Part shown: one piece after another, positions 1 to 7,475 of the stretch | Numbering within the stretch: the stretch's first letter is position 1 | Layout of the letters: each line of letters starts with the position of its first letter | NCBI GenBank assembly: GCA_002415485.1 | Contig: DHYU01000012.1 | Span: 11,466-26,553 of the forward strand | Source of the DNA: Proteobacteria bacterium UBA5122 | GTDB lineage: Bacteria; Pseudomonadota; Gammaproteobacteria; Tenderiales; Tenderiaceae | Direction of reading: 5' to 3' | Length of the DNA: 15,088 bases | Translations under genes and position numbers: made by a program | The notes under the pieces: generated by a model | Told to the model about the DNA's origin: nothing | What the model saw: the letters and a program-made list of their open reading frames with translations, nothing else | Databases searched by the model: none

Positions 1-250
1 CCTTGCGCTGGTCAGTAGATCTGCTGTCATCATCACGGCGGGCGGCCGGACGGCCTTTACCCTTCGGCGCAGGACGACTGTCATCATCCTTACGAAACGA
101 CGCACGCTCCCAGCCCTTTCCTGCCGATCTACTGTCGTCATCACGACGAGCCGCTGGACAACCCTTACCCTTCGCCACTGGACGGCTATCGTCATCCTGG
201 CGCAACGACACACGTTCCTTGCGCTGGTCAGTAGATCTGCTGTCATCATC
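1..250 (-). repeat. 54-bp in-frame tandem repeats in the rluB tail
   Basis: The codons for Asp-Asp-Asp-Ser-Arg recur at exact 54-bp (18-codon) steps; the Asp triplet lies at 26-34, 80-88, 134-142, 188-196 and 242-250. Units alternate between two types: DDDSRS followed by a variable stretch with ER-x-S-x-R, and DDDSRP-x2-KGKG-x-PAARR. The longest exact DNA repeat is 37 bp, at 1-37 and 217-253, which is 216 bp or four units apart. The array continues past the window edge. Confidence 0.9.
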
Positions 251-1084
251 ACGACGGGGTTTGGAACGCCCCTTACCCTTCGCCTCCGCCGCCGCGCGCT
301 TCTGCGCAATACGTTCCTTTAGCTTGGGCAACAAAGGTTCCAGCAAGGGTTCCATGCCGGCCAGGATGCGCAGATTATCCACCGACCGCGCATCAAGCTC
401 GGCCCACTTGCCGGGGCGCAGACCGCGCGGCAGTTCGATGCTGCCGTAACGCACGCGGGTCAGACGACTGACGGTGATCCCCTGCGACTCCCACAGGCGA
501 CGCACCTCGCGGTTTTTACCGCGCTTCAAGGTCACGTGATACCACACGTTCTGCCCTTCACCGCCACGCAGTTTGACGCTGTCAAACTTGGCCAGGCCAT
601 CCTCCAGCTGCACACCTTCCTGCAACTGTTTGATGACCTCGGGCGTGACTTCACCGCGCACACGCACCGCGTATTCACGCTCGATCTCCATCGATGGATG
701 CATCAAACGATTGGCCAGCTCGCCATCGGTGGTGAGGATGATCAAACCATTGGTGTTGATGTCGAGACGGCCGACCGAGATCCAACGACCGCTGCGCAGC
801 TTCGGCATCGAATCAAAGATCGTGCGCCGTCCTTCGGGATCAGAGCGCGTACAGATCTCACCTTCAGGCTTGTTGTAGATAAACACGCGCTGTTTGTTAT
901 CCGGGCGTTCGTGCAGGCGAATGATATGCCCGTCGACACGGATGCAATCCGTCAACTCGGCCTTGTCGCCGATCTGGGCCACCTTGCCATTCACACTCAC
1001 GCGCAGATCGCGAATCATCTCCTCGATCTGACGACGGGAACCGACGCCGGCATCCGCCAGCAATTTTTGAATACGTTCAGCCAT
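1..1084 (-). CDS. rluB: 23S rRNA pseudouridine synthase RluB (3' end beyond window)
   Basis: Pseudouridine synthase of the RsuA/RluB family; in E. coli RluB makes pseudouridine 2605 of 23S rRNA. The ATG at 1084 opens an S4 RNA-binding domain (residues about 2-48, RIQKLLADAGVGSRRQIEEM). The catalytic domain follows with the signature GRLDINTNG at 105-113; Asp108 is the expected nucleophile. Further family blocks are NKPEGEICT near 71-79 and KRGKNREVRR in the second half. After about residue 265 the protein becomes a lysine, arginine and aspartate-rich tail built of 18-residue repeats, and it is still open at the window edge. Charged tails are common in this family, but such a regular repeat is unusual. 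The gene starts 5 nt after the scpB stop, so it is probably the last or a late gene of the run. Identity is confident; RluB rather than RluE or RsuA rests on length, motif and the scpAB context. Confidence 0.93.
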   Translation of the reverse strand, partial: MAERIQKLLADAGVGSRRQIEEMIRDLRVSVNGKVAQIGDKAELTDCIRVDGHIIRLHERPDNKQRVFIYNKPEGEICTRSDPEGRRTIFDSMPKLRSGRWISVGRLDINTNGLIILTTDGELANRLMHPSMEIEREYAVRVRGEVTPEVIKQLQEGVQLEDGLAKFDSVKLRGGEGQNVWYHVTLKRGKNREVRRLWESQGITVSRLTRVRYGSIELPRGLRPGKWAELDARSVDNLRILAGMEPLLEPLLPKLKERIAQKRAAAEAKGKGRSKPRRDDDSRSTDQRKERVSLRQDDDSRPVAKGKGCPAARRDDDSRSAGKGWERASFRKDDDSRPAPKGKGRPAARRDDDSRSTDQRK

Positions 1085-1089
1085 AATGT

Positions 1090-1887
1090 TTAATGCAAGG
1101 TCGCGGGGGCCTTCGCCTCATCCGCATCAAATGCCAAGTCCTCGTCGCCTGGTGGCGATGATGTGTCTGTTGCAGTATCAACAGAATCGTCCAAATCCAA
1201 TTGTGCGTTCACAGCCTCTGCCGCCGGTTCCGCATCACCCAGGTCCAGCGCGGCGGTCCCGATAACCTCGCCATCTGCAGACGTGCTTTCTCCGGTGTCA
1301 TCCCCAGTATCGTTCGGGACCAGATCACCAAAATTCAACTCACGTTCGATGCTGTCGATGCTGCGAATCTCGGCCAGCGGTGGCAGATCACTCAGCCCTT
1401 TGAGATTGAAGTAATCCAAAAACTGACGTGTCGTCGCGAGCAGGGCCGGTTTACCCGGTACATCACGGTGACCGACAATCTTGATCCATTCACGTTCCTG
1501 CAGACCCTTGATGATATTGCTGCTGACGGTGACGCCACGGATCTCTTCGATCTCACTGCGGGTAATCGGCTGCCGATAGGCGATCAAGGCCAGTGTTTCG
1601 AGCGTGGCGCGCGAATACCGCGCCGGTTTTTCTTCCCACAGCCGTGATACCCACTGCGCATAATCGGCCTTCACCTGATAACGAAAACCGCTGGCGACCT
1701 CTTTCAATTCCACGCCGCGCTGTTCACATTCCGCCGCCAGTGCATTGATGGCATCACGCACCTGGTCACGCGAGGGTTGTTCTTCATCCAGGAACAGGGT
1801 CAGGATGTGATCGATGCTCAGCGGCCGACCGGCTGCCAACAACGCGCCTTCGATGATGTTTTTCAGTCGCTCAGGATTCGTGGACAT
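1090..1887 (-). CDS. scpB: Segregation and condensation protein ScpB
   Basis: Kleisin-interacting winged-helix subunit of the SMC-ScpAB condensin, which compacts and separates chromosomes. The N-terminal half matches the family: ERLKNIIEGALLAAGRPLS at the start, then YSRATLETLALIAYRQPITR and the block RSEIEEIRGV, followed by a second winged helix with the VGHRDVPGKPALLATT wing. Residues from about 190 to 265 form an Asp, Glu, Ala and Thr-rich tail without recognisable fold, which makes the protein longer than the usual 180-200 residues. The ATG at 1887 lies inside the end of scpA (17-nt overlap), so the two subunits are probably translationally coupled. rluB follows after 5 nt. Confidence 0.95.
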   Translation of the reverse strand: MSTNPERLKNIIEGALLAAGRPLSIDHILTLFLDEEQPSRDQVRDAINALAAECEQRGVELKEVASGFRYQVKADYAQWVSRLWEEKPARYSRATLETLALIAYRQPITRSEIEEIRGVTVSSNIIKGLQEREWIKIVGHRDVPGKPALLATTRQFLDYFNLKGLSDLPPLAEIRSIDSIERELNFGDLVPNDTGDDTGESTSADGEVIGTAALDLGDAEPAAEAVNAQLDLDDSVDTATDTSSPPGDEDLAFDADEAKAPATLH

Positions 1888-2698
1888 TTTGATGTGCCTT
1901 TATGTAGATAGGGCCAAAGTTCTCGGTTTGAATCAGCTCGATCAATCCCTCTTTGATCAGCTCGAGCACGGCGAGAAAGGTGACCACGACGCCAAGTCGT
2001 CCTTCACTGGCGTCAAACAAGGTGGTGAATTCAGTAAATTTATCGGGGCCGATGGTGCCCAGCACGTTGGACATCCGCTCACGTACCGACAAGGTCTCGC
2101 GCTGGATCTGGTGATTGGCAAACATGTCGGCGCGGCGCAGCACATCGTGGAAGGCGAGCAGTACCTCTTTCAGATCGACGTCCGGATGCGCCTTGATCAG
2201 CTTCAGGTCCGGTGCCTGGGCGCTGGTCTCAAACACATCACGGCCGACGCGAGGCAGCTCATCAACATCCTCGGCGGCCTTTTTATAGCGTTCGTATTCC
2301 TGCAAGCGACGAATCAGTTCAGCGCGCGGATCACCCTCTTCGGTCTCTTCGCTCGGTGGCCGCGGCAACAACATGCGCGACTTGATCTCGGCCAGCATCG
2401 CCGCCATCACCAGATATTCGGCCGCCAGCTCAAAGCGCATGTCCTTCATCAGGTCGATGTATTCCATGTACTGCGACGTGATCTGAGCAATCGGCACATC
2501 GAGGATGTCGAGGTTCTGGCGACGGATCAGATACAACAACAGGTCGAGCGGGCCCTCGAAGGCCTCCAAAAAGACCTCCAGCGCATCGGGCGGGATATAC
2601 AGATCCTGCGGCAACTGGGTGATCGCCTCACCCCTGACCATGGCAAACGGCATTTCCTGCTGTTTGACGGGCCCTTCTGTATGCGTGGTTTCGCTCAT
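1871..2698 (-). CDS. scpA: Segregation and condensation protein ScpA
   Basis: Kleisin subunit that bridges the SMC dimer heads. The signature FEGPLDLLLYLIRRQNLDILDVPI starts near residue 47, after a roughly 40-residue N-terminal extension, and is followed by the helical block with YLVMAAMLAEIKSRMLLPRP. The C-terminal winged-helix part (from about 190) contains VVTFLAVLELIKEGLIEL, expected to bind the SMC head. Length (275 residues) is normal for proteobacteria. The start is the ATG at 2698, 17 nt beyond the trpS stop. The ribosome-binding site is weak (TTGAG), so readthrough from trpS is likely. The stop overlaps the scpB start by 17 nt. No SMC gene is in the window. Confidence 0.95.
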   Translation of the reverse strand: MSETTHTEGPVKQQEMPFAMVRGEAITQLPQDLYIPPDALEVFLEAFEGPLDLLLYLIRRQNLDILDVPIAQITSQYMEYIDLMKDMRFELAAEYLVMAAMLAEIKSRMLLPRPPSEETEEGDPRAELIRRLQEYERYKKAAEDVDELPRVGRDVFETSAQAPDLKLIKAHPDVDLKEVLLAFHDVLRRADMFANHQIQRETLSVRERMSNVLGTIGPDKFTEFTTLFDASEGRLGVVVTFLAVLELIKEGLIELIQTENFGPIYIKAHQNVHES

Positions 2699-2715
2699 TC
2701 GCTACTCAAGTCTAT

Positions 2716-3936
2716 TTAGCGGTATTCCAGGCCCATGACCTGGCGTACTTCTTCCAGCGTCTTGCGTGCCACATCGCGCGCGGCCTCGCAGCCTTCGTTG
2801 ACGATGCTGCGCACTAGTTGCGGCTTGGCGATAAACTCCTCGGCGCGTTCACGCATCGGCGCCTGCTCTTTGAGCACGGCCTCGATCACCGGTTGTTTGC
2901 AATCGATACAGCCGATGCCTGCGCTCTTACAGCCCTCCTGCACCCATGCCTTGGTCTCGTCGTTGCTATAGACCTCGTGCAACTGCCACACCGGACACTT
3001 GGCCGGATCACCGGGATCGGTCTTACGCACGCGCGCCGGGTCGGTCGGCATCGTGCGCATCTTCTTCTCGACCATCTCCGGCTCTTCACGCAGGCTGATG
3101 GTATTGCCGTAAGACTTCGACATCTTCTGGCCGTCCAGGCCGGGCATCTTCGACGCTGGCGTCAGCAGCGGTTGCGGCTCTGGCAGGATGATGCGACCAC
3201 CGCCTTCGAGATAACCGAACAGGCGCTCGCGATCACCGAGGGTGATGTTCTGTTGTGCCTCCAACAAGGCGCGTGCCGTGTGCAGGGCCTCGTCGTCGCC
3301 CTGCTCCTGATATTTGCGGCGCAGATCGGCATAAAGTTTGGCGTTCTTCTTGCCCATCTTCTTCGCCGCGACCTCGGCCTTCTCTTCGAAGTCCGATTCA
3401 CGGCCATAGATATGGTTAAAGCGACGGGCGACTTCGCGTGTCAGCTCGATGTGCGCGACCTGATCCTCACCTACCGGCACCTGTCCGGCCTTGTAGACCA
3501 GGATATCCGCACTTTGCAGCAGCGGGTATCCCAAAAAGCCATAGGTCGACAGGTCCTTCTCTTTGAGTTTTTCCTGCTGATCCTTGTAGGTGGGCACGCG
3601 CTCCAGCCAACCCAGCGGCGTGATCATGCTCAACAACAGGTGCAGCTCGGCATGCTCCGGCACGCGCGACTGGATAAAGATCTTGGCCGAGCCGGGATTA
3701 ACGCCCGAGGCCAGCCAGTCGATGACCATGTCCCACACACTCGCACCGATCTTGGCGGTGTTGTCGTATTCGGTGGTCAGCGCATGCCAATCGGCGACAA
3801 AGAAGAAACATTCATAGTGATGCTGCAGTTGCACCCAGTTTTTTAATACACCGTGGTAATGCCCCAAATGCAGTTTGCCCGTCGGGCGCATGCCCGATAA
3901 AACGCGTTGATGCTGAGTTGGTACTTTGGTGTTCAC
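2716..3936 (-). CDS. trpS: Tryptophanyl-tRNA synthetase, long form with a Cys4 motif
   Basis: Class Ic synthetase that charges tRNA-Trp in the cytoplasm. The HIGH signature is HLGH at residues 23-26 (after GMRPTGKL) and the KMSKS loop is at 271-275. At 406 residues it is longer than the E. coli type (about 334), mainly through an inserted charged segment at about 182-255 containing EEKAEVAAKKMGKKNAKLYA; this long form occurs in several proteobacteria. The C-terminal domain has Cys314, Cys336, Cys343 and Cys346 (C-x21-C-x6-C-x2-C), close to the 4Fe-4S motif described for the Thermotoga enzyme. The ATG at 3936 starts 32 nt after the stop of the protease gene. scpA follows after 17 nt. No attenuator-like leader is visible in the short upstream gap. 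Confidence 0.96.
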   Translation of the reverse strand: MNTKVPTQHQRVLSGMRPTGKLHLGHYHGVLKNWVQLQHHYECFFFVADWHALTTEYDNTAKIGASVWDMVIDWLASGVNPGSAKIFIQSRVPEHAELHLLLSMITPLGWLERVPTYKDQQEKLKEKDLSTYGFLGYPLLQSADILVYKAGQVPVGEDQVAHIELTREVARRFNHIYGRESDFEEKAEVAAKKMGKKNAKLYADLRRKYQEQGDDEALHTARALLEAQQNITLGDRERLFGYLEGGGRIILPEPQPLLTPASKMPGLDGQKMSKSYGNTISLREEPEMVEKKMRTMPTDPARVRKTDPGDPAKCPVWQLHEVYSNDETKAWVQEGCKSAGIGCIDCKQPVIEAVLKEQAPMRERAEEFIAKPQLVRSIVNEGCEAARDVARKTLEEVRQVMGLEYR

Positions 3937-3968
3937 TAACTTTTAGACCTTTCGTGTTTAAATTCTTG

Positions 3969-4622
3969 TTATATGCCGATCACAGAGAACATGATGCGCT
4001 GGAAGCCATTGACCAGCGGCCCCAGCAACTCCCCCAAGATGCCGGTGGCCAAGAGCACCAGCAGGATAATAAAACCGTATGGTTCGATGCGGCTGAACTT
4101 GTACGACAGCGGCCCTGGCAACACACTGGTCGCGATACGACCACCATCGAGCGGCGGCAGCGGCAACAGGTTCAGGATCATCAACACCCCGTTGATGAAG
4201 ATCCCGGCGACCCCCATGTAGATCATGGGTTGTCCGGCAAACGGCACTACCGTCATCAGCAGGTAACCGATCTTGGCGATGATCGCCCACAGGATGGCCA
4301 TCAACAGATTCGAGGCCGGGCCGGCCAGCGCCACCCAGGCCATATCCTGTTTTGGTCGCCGCAGATTCTGCACCGTCACCGGCACCGGTTTGGCCCAGCC
4401 AAAGATAAAGCCACCGAGCACCAACAACAGCAACGGCACCACCACGGTGCCAACGGGATCGATATGCTTAAACGGGTTCAGGGTCAGTCGGCCCATCATC
4501 TGCGCCGTCGGATCGCCTAGCTTTTTGGCCACCCAGCCATGCGCCACTTCATGCACGGTGATCGCAAACAGGACCGGCAGGGTCCACACCGCAATCTTTT
4601 GCATCAGGCTCAATTCAAACAT
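3969..4622 (-). CDS. Site-2 protease family membrane metalloprotease (M50)
   Basis: Polytopic zinc metalloprotease of the M50 family, of the short type without a PDZ domain. The zinc-binding HEVAH is at residues 24-28 inside the first membrane segment. The second ligand motif, NLLPLPPLDGGR, is at 151-162 with Asp159 as the third metal ligand. Further hydrophobic segments lie near 57-75, 97-127, 134-155 and 182-203. Both catalytic motifs are intact, so it is probably active; the substrate is unknown. The ATG at 4622 gives the usual family N-terminus (ELSLMQKIAVW). No convincing ribosome-binding site precedes it. A good -10 like box, TATACT on the minus strand at 4629-4634, sits almost on the start, so a leaderless message is possible, but no matching -35 is seen. 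Confidence 0.9.
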   Translation of the reverse strand: MFELSLMQKIAVWTLPVLFAITVHEVAHGWVAKKLGDPTAQMMGRLTLNPFKHIDPVGTVVVPLLLLVLGGFIFGWAKPVPVTVQNLRRPKQDMAWVALAGPASNLLMAILWAIIAKIGYLLMTVVPFAGQPMIYMGVAGIFINGVLMILNLLPLPPLDGGRIATSVLPGPLSYKFSRIEPYGFIILLVLLATGILGELLGPLVNGFQRIMFSVIGI

Positions 4623-4706
4623 CGGCCGAGTATACCTACTTTAATTGCATCGGGCATGAGCTGTTTTTGAGAATGGCGAGTTAGCAGTCGTTGTTAACAA
4701 ACCACT

Positions 4707-5330
4707 TTAAGAGCTGAGATTGTCGGCAGCTCCCTTGCCCTGACGCACGACCTTCACCTCGTTATCGAGCAGCTCGATGACCGTGGTCGGCTCCCAGCCG
4801 CAATACCCACCGTCGATCACCAGGCCGACCTGATTGCCGATCGCGTCGCGGATCTCATATGGGTCGCCCAGCGGCATGTCGTCGCCGGGCAATTGCAGCG
4901 TCGAGGTCAGCATCGGCTGTCCCAGCTCGGCCAGCAGCGCCTGCACGATGGCGTTGTCGGGGATGCGGATGCCGATCGTCTTGCGTTTGGCATGGGCCAG
5001 TCGTTTGGGCACGATGCGGGTCGCCGGCAGGATAAAGGTATAGGGTCCGGGGGTCAGGTTCTTCATCAAACGATAACTGATGTTATCGATCGAGGCATAG
5101 GCCGCCGCCTCGGCGATGTCACGACAGACCAGCGTGAAGTTGTGCTTTTGATCGACCTGACGGATGCGGCAGATCTGCTCCAGCGCATCCTTGTTGCCGA
5201 TCTGGCAGCCAAGGGCATAACTCGAGTCGGTGGGATAGGCCACCACCTCGCCTTGCGACAGGAGTTCTACCGCCTGACGGATCAGGCGCGACTGTGGGTT
5301 ATCGGGGTGGATTTGAAAAAACTGGCTCAT
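4707..5330 (-). CDS. yciO: YciO, TsaC/Sua5-family protein
   Basis: Member of the YrdC/Sua5 family, whose canonical members make threonylcarbamoyl-AMP for the t6A modification of tRNA. The N-terminus MSQFFQIHPDNPQSRLI, the block VVAYPTDSSYALGCQIGNKDA (about 29-49), CRIRQVDQKHNFTLVCR and KRKTIGIRIPD follow E. coli YciO closely, so this is the YciO subfamily rather than TsaC. Length (207 residues) matches. YciO has weaker or unclear activity in E. coli, so a role in t6A synthesis is only inferred. It starts 9 nt after the rnm stop; both genes are neighbours in many gammaproteobacteria. An 84-bp gap separates it from the protease gene downstream. Confidence 0.93.
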   Translation of the reverse strand: MSQFFQIHPDNPQSRLIRQAVELLSQGEVVAYPTDSSYALGCQIGNKDALEQICRIRQVDQKHNFTLVCRDIAEAAAYASIDNISYRLMKNLTPGPYTFILPATRIVPKRLAHAKRKTIGIRIPDNAIVQALLAELGQPMLTSTLQLPGDDMPLGDPYEIRDAIGNQVGLVIDGGYCGWEPTTVIELLDNEVKVVRQGKGAADNLSS

Positions 5331-5339
5331 GTATTTGGC

Positions 5340-6182
5340 TCAACTCCAACACTGCCACACCGGCCGACAGGCCTTGGGCAAGGGCGGCAGTCTACCCATT
5401 TGCAGCCAGGCTTGGCTAGGGCCGTGAAAGTCCGAACCCATCGAGGCCGCCAGCTCAAAGCGCTGTGCGTATTCGCCCATGTTACGCACCTCCAGCGGAT
5501 CGGACTTGCCGGACACCACCTCGATCCCTACTCCGCCCAGTTCCTTGAACTCCCCGCACAACTCGCGCAGCTTGGTGGCACTCAGCTGATAGCGGGCCGG
5601 GTGGGCAATCACCGCGACGCCACCGGCGCCATTGATCCAGCTCACCGCATCGGCCAGGCTGGTCCACTCGCCGGCCGCATAGCCCTTTTTACCTTCGCCG
5701 ATATATTTATCAAAGGCGCCCTGCATGGTCTTCACATACCCCTGCGCCAGCAAAAACTGCGCAAAGTGGGTGCGACTCAGAATCTTGCCATTGGCATAGG
5801 CCTGCGCCCCTGCCAAGGCGCCCTCCACCCCCATCTTGGCCAGCCGCTCCGCAATCTTCAGGCTGCGTCCATCACGGGTATGGCGCAGCTCAACCAGCCC
5901 CGCCTGTAGCGCGGCATTTTGCGGATCGACCTTCAGGCCGACGATGTGCACCAGCTTTTTATTCCAGGTGACCGATATCTCCACACCATTGATCAATTCA
6001 ATACCACACGCATCGGCAGCGGCACGCGCCTCACTCAAACCATCCGTCACATCGTGATCGGTCAGGGCCAGCACCTGCACGCCCTTCTCCGCTGCGTGTT
6101 TCACCAGCTCGGCAGGCGTCAGCTCACCATCCGATGCCGTGGAATGGCTGTGGAGATCGTAGTTTTTGTCTTCTGCATTCAT
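5340..6182 (-). CDS. rnm: RNase AM, PHP-family 5'-3' exoribonuclease (YciV)
   Basis: PHP-domain phosphoesterase. The E. coli homologue RNase AM (YciV, formerly TrpH) trims the 5' ends of rRNAs and other short RNAs. Metal-binding motifs are in order: DLHSHSTASDG at 9-19 (His11, His13, Asp18), LTDHD at 40-44 (Asp42, His43), VEIS with Glu68, AHPARY in the last third and SDFHGP near the C-terminus. The 280-residue length and the end GRLPPLPKACRPVWQCW align with the E. coli protein, so the gene is complete. It is the first gene of the minus-strand run and is divergent from yciB, with 121 bp between the two starts. Confidence 0.92.
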   Translation of the reverse strand: MNAEDKNYDLHSHSTASDGELTPAELVKHAAEKGVQVLALTDHDVTDGLSEARAAADACGIELINGVEISVTWNKKLVHIVGLKVDPQNAALQAGLVELRHTRDGRSLKIAERLAKMGVEGALAGAQAYANGKILSRTHFAQFLLAQGYVKTMQGAFDKYIGEGKKGYAAGEWTSLADAVSWINGAGGVAVIAHPARYQLSATKLRELCGEFKELGGVGIEVVSGKSDPLEVRNMGEYAQRFELAASMGSDFHGPSQAWLQMGRLPPLPKACRPVWQCWS

Positions 6183-6303
6183 CCTAAAGGCGTCCGGCCA
6201 ACAACAAGCGCGCTATGATAGAATTTTCGCCACGTTTTAGCGAATCGAACTCTAATCCCTTAAATATCATCCGGCGATTGCCGGGGAATACAGAAAAAAC
6301 AGC
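6183..6303. promoter_or_regulatory. Divergent promoter region between rnm and yciB
   Basis: This is the only spacer between the two divergent core operons, so it should carry promoters for both. A dual -10 like element is visible at 6214-6220 (TATGAT on plus, TATCAT on minus), but no good -35 hexamer sits at 16-18 bp on either side. In the yciB leader, CCGGC-GATT-GCCGG (6271-6284) can form a 5-bp hairpin ending 19 nt before the ATG. No classical ribosome-binding site precedes yciB. Confidence 0.35.
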
Positions 6304-6882
6304 ATGAAGTTCCTATTCGACTTTTTCCCGATCCTCCTATTTTTTATCGCCTTCAAGATGTACGACATCTACGTCGCGACCGCCGTTGCGATCGCCGCCA
6401 CCTTCGTACAAGTGGGCTGGATGTGGTTACAACACCGCCGCGTCGAAAATATGCATCTGATTACGCTCGGCATCATGGTCGTGTTTGGTGGCGCGACCTT
6501 ATTGCTGCACGACGAGACCTTCATCATGTGGAAGCCCACCGTCGTCAACTGGCTGTTTGCTGCCGCCTTTTGGGGCAGCCACTTCATTGGTAAAAAGCCT
6601 TTCGTGCAACGCATGATGGAAAACGCGGTCGAATTGCCCGATACCGTCTGGCGTAAACTCAGCCATGCTTGGAGCCTGTTCTTCGTCTTCCTCGGTGTCG
6701 CCAATCTGTGGGTGGCCTACACCTTCGATACCGACACCTGGGTCAACTTCAAACTGTTCGGCCTCACCGGACTCACACTGGTCTTCATCATCGGCCAGGC
6801 CTTTTATCTGGCCAAGTTCATGCCCAAGGACGAAGACGGGCAAGACGACGACACCAATAACGAAAGCAAACCAGGGAACTAA
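6304..6882 (+). CDS. yciB: YciB / intracellular septation protein A family
   Basis: Inner-membrane protein of the IspZ/YciB family, implicated in cell envelope and septum maintenance. The sequence opens MKFLFDFFPILLFFIAFKMY, the family hallmark, and has hydrophobic segments at about 3-18, 22-42, 50-68, 78-92, 118-138 and 150-168. The conserved block KPTVVNWLFAAAFWGS and the GKKPFVQRMM stretch are present. The last 20 residues are acidic and hydrophilic (DEDGQDDD). Length (192) is normal. yciI starts 3 nt after its stop, in the familiar yciB-yciI order. The start is the only reasonable ATG; a spaced ribosome-binding site is not evident. Confidence 0.95.
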   Translation: MKFLFDFFPILLFFIAFKMYDIYVATAVAIAATFVQVGWMWLQHRRVENMHLITLGIMVVFGGATLLLHDETFIMWKPTVVNWLFAAAFWGSHFIGKKPFVQRMMENAVELPDTVWRKLSHAWSLFFVFLGVANLWVAYTFDTDTWVNFKLFGLTGLTLVFIIGQAFYLAKFMPKDEDGQDDDTNNESKPGN

Positions 6883-6885
6883 TCA

Positions 6886-7188
6886 ATGCTGTATATGATC
6901 ATTGGCGAAGATGTCGCCAACAGTCTGGAAAAACGCATGGCGGTGCGCCCGGCACATGTCGAACGCCTCAAGGCATTGCAGGCCGCAGGGCGATTGATCC
7001 TAGCCGGACCCAATCCTGCGATCGATGCCGCCGACCCCGGCCCCGCCGGTTTTAGCGGCAGCCTGATCGTCGCTGAATTTGATTCACTGAGCGATGCCCA
7101 GGACTGGGCCAACGCCGATCCCTACATTGAGGCCGGCGTCTACGCCCGTGTCACCATCAAACCATTTAAGAAGGTATTGCCCGCATGA
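6886..7188 (+). CDS. yciI: YciI family protein
   Basis: Small cytoplasmic protein of the YciI (ferredoxin-like alpha/beta) family, a fold related to dienelactone isomerases and muconolactone isomerase-like proteins; its physiological role is unknown. The sequence has the typical pattern: MLYMIIGEDVANSLEKRMAVRPAHVERLKAL, then GRLILAGP and DPGPAGFSGSLIVAEFDSL, then YIEAGVYARVTIKPFKKVLP. The conserved His at residue 25 (RPAHVERL) and the Asp-containing segments proposed as an active site are present. Length 100 is typical. The stop overlaps the bolA start in ATGA (4 nt), so the two are translationally coupled. Confidence 0.95.
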   Translation: MLYMIIGEDVANSLEKRMAVRPAHVERLKALQAAGRLILAGPNPAIDAADPGPAGFSGSLIVAEFDSLSDAQDWANADPYIEAGVYARVTIKPFKKVLPA

Positions 7189-7457
7189 CTGCCGCCCGTG
7201 TCGAAATGATCCGCCAACGCCTGCAAGCGCAACTCCAACCCACGGCATTGAATGTCATCGACGACAGTCATCTGCATGCCGGTCACGCCAGCGCCGGCGG
7301 CGCCGGTCACTTCACCGTGCAAATCGTCGCCGACTGCTTTGCCGGCAAGACCCTGATCCAACGCCACCGCCTGGTGTACAGTGCGGTCGATGACCTGATG
7401 CCCAGCGAAATCCATGCCCTTAGCATCCAGGCCAAAACACCTACCGAACTCAAATAA
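7185..7457 (+). CDS. bolA: BolA family protein
   Basis: BolA-family protein of about 90 residues with a KH-like fold. These proteins partner with monothiol glutaredoxins in Fe-S handling, and classical BolA also acts as a transcriptional regulator of cell morphology. Visible family features are the N-terminal helix VEMIRQRLQAQLQP, the segment VIDDSHLHAGHA, GAGHFTVQIVADCFAGKTLIQRHRLVYSAV and the C-terminal IHALSIQAKTP with its invariant His. The loop has His residues and no Cys, as in the BolA_H type. It overlaps yciI by 4 nt and is followed 18 nt later by the ppiC-like gene, whose start has its own AAGGA. Confidence 0.93.
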   Translation: MTAARVEMIRQRLQAQLQPTALNVIDDSHLHAGHASAGGAGHFTVQIVADCFAGKTLIQRHRLVYSAVDDLMPSEIHALSIQAKTPTELK

Positions 7458-7475
7458 TCATCAAAAGGACTTCAG

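Noticed and set aside
1..253. A CRISPR-like array from regular repeats at the left edge
   Set aside because: The 54-bp period is exactly 18 codons in frame with rluB, and the intervening sequence is also repetitive, so it is a coding repeat.
2818..3846. A 342-codon frame opposite trpS, and similar long frames opposite rluB, scpA and rnm-yciO
   Set aside because: They are antisense shadows of high-GC core genes whose own strand carries complete conserved motifs.
5340..5400. A frameshift at the rnm 3' end, suspected from the Cys and Pro-rich last residues
   Set aside because: The last residues (PVWQCW) line up with the E. coli protein's VWQLW, so the frame is intact.
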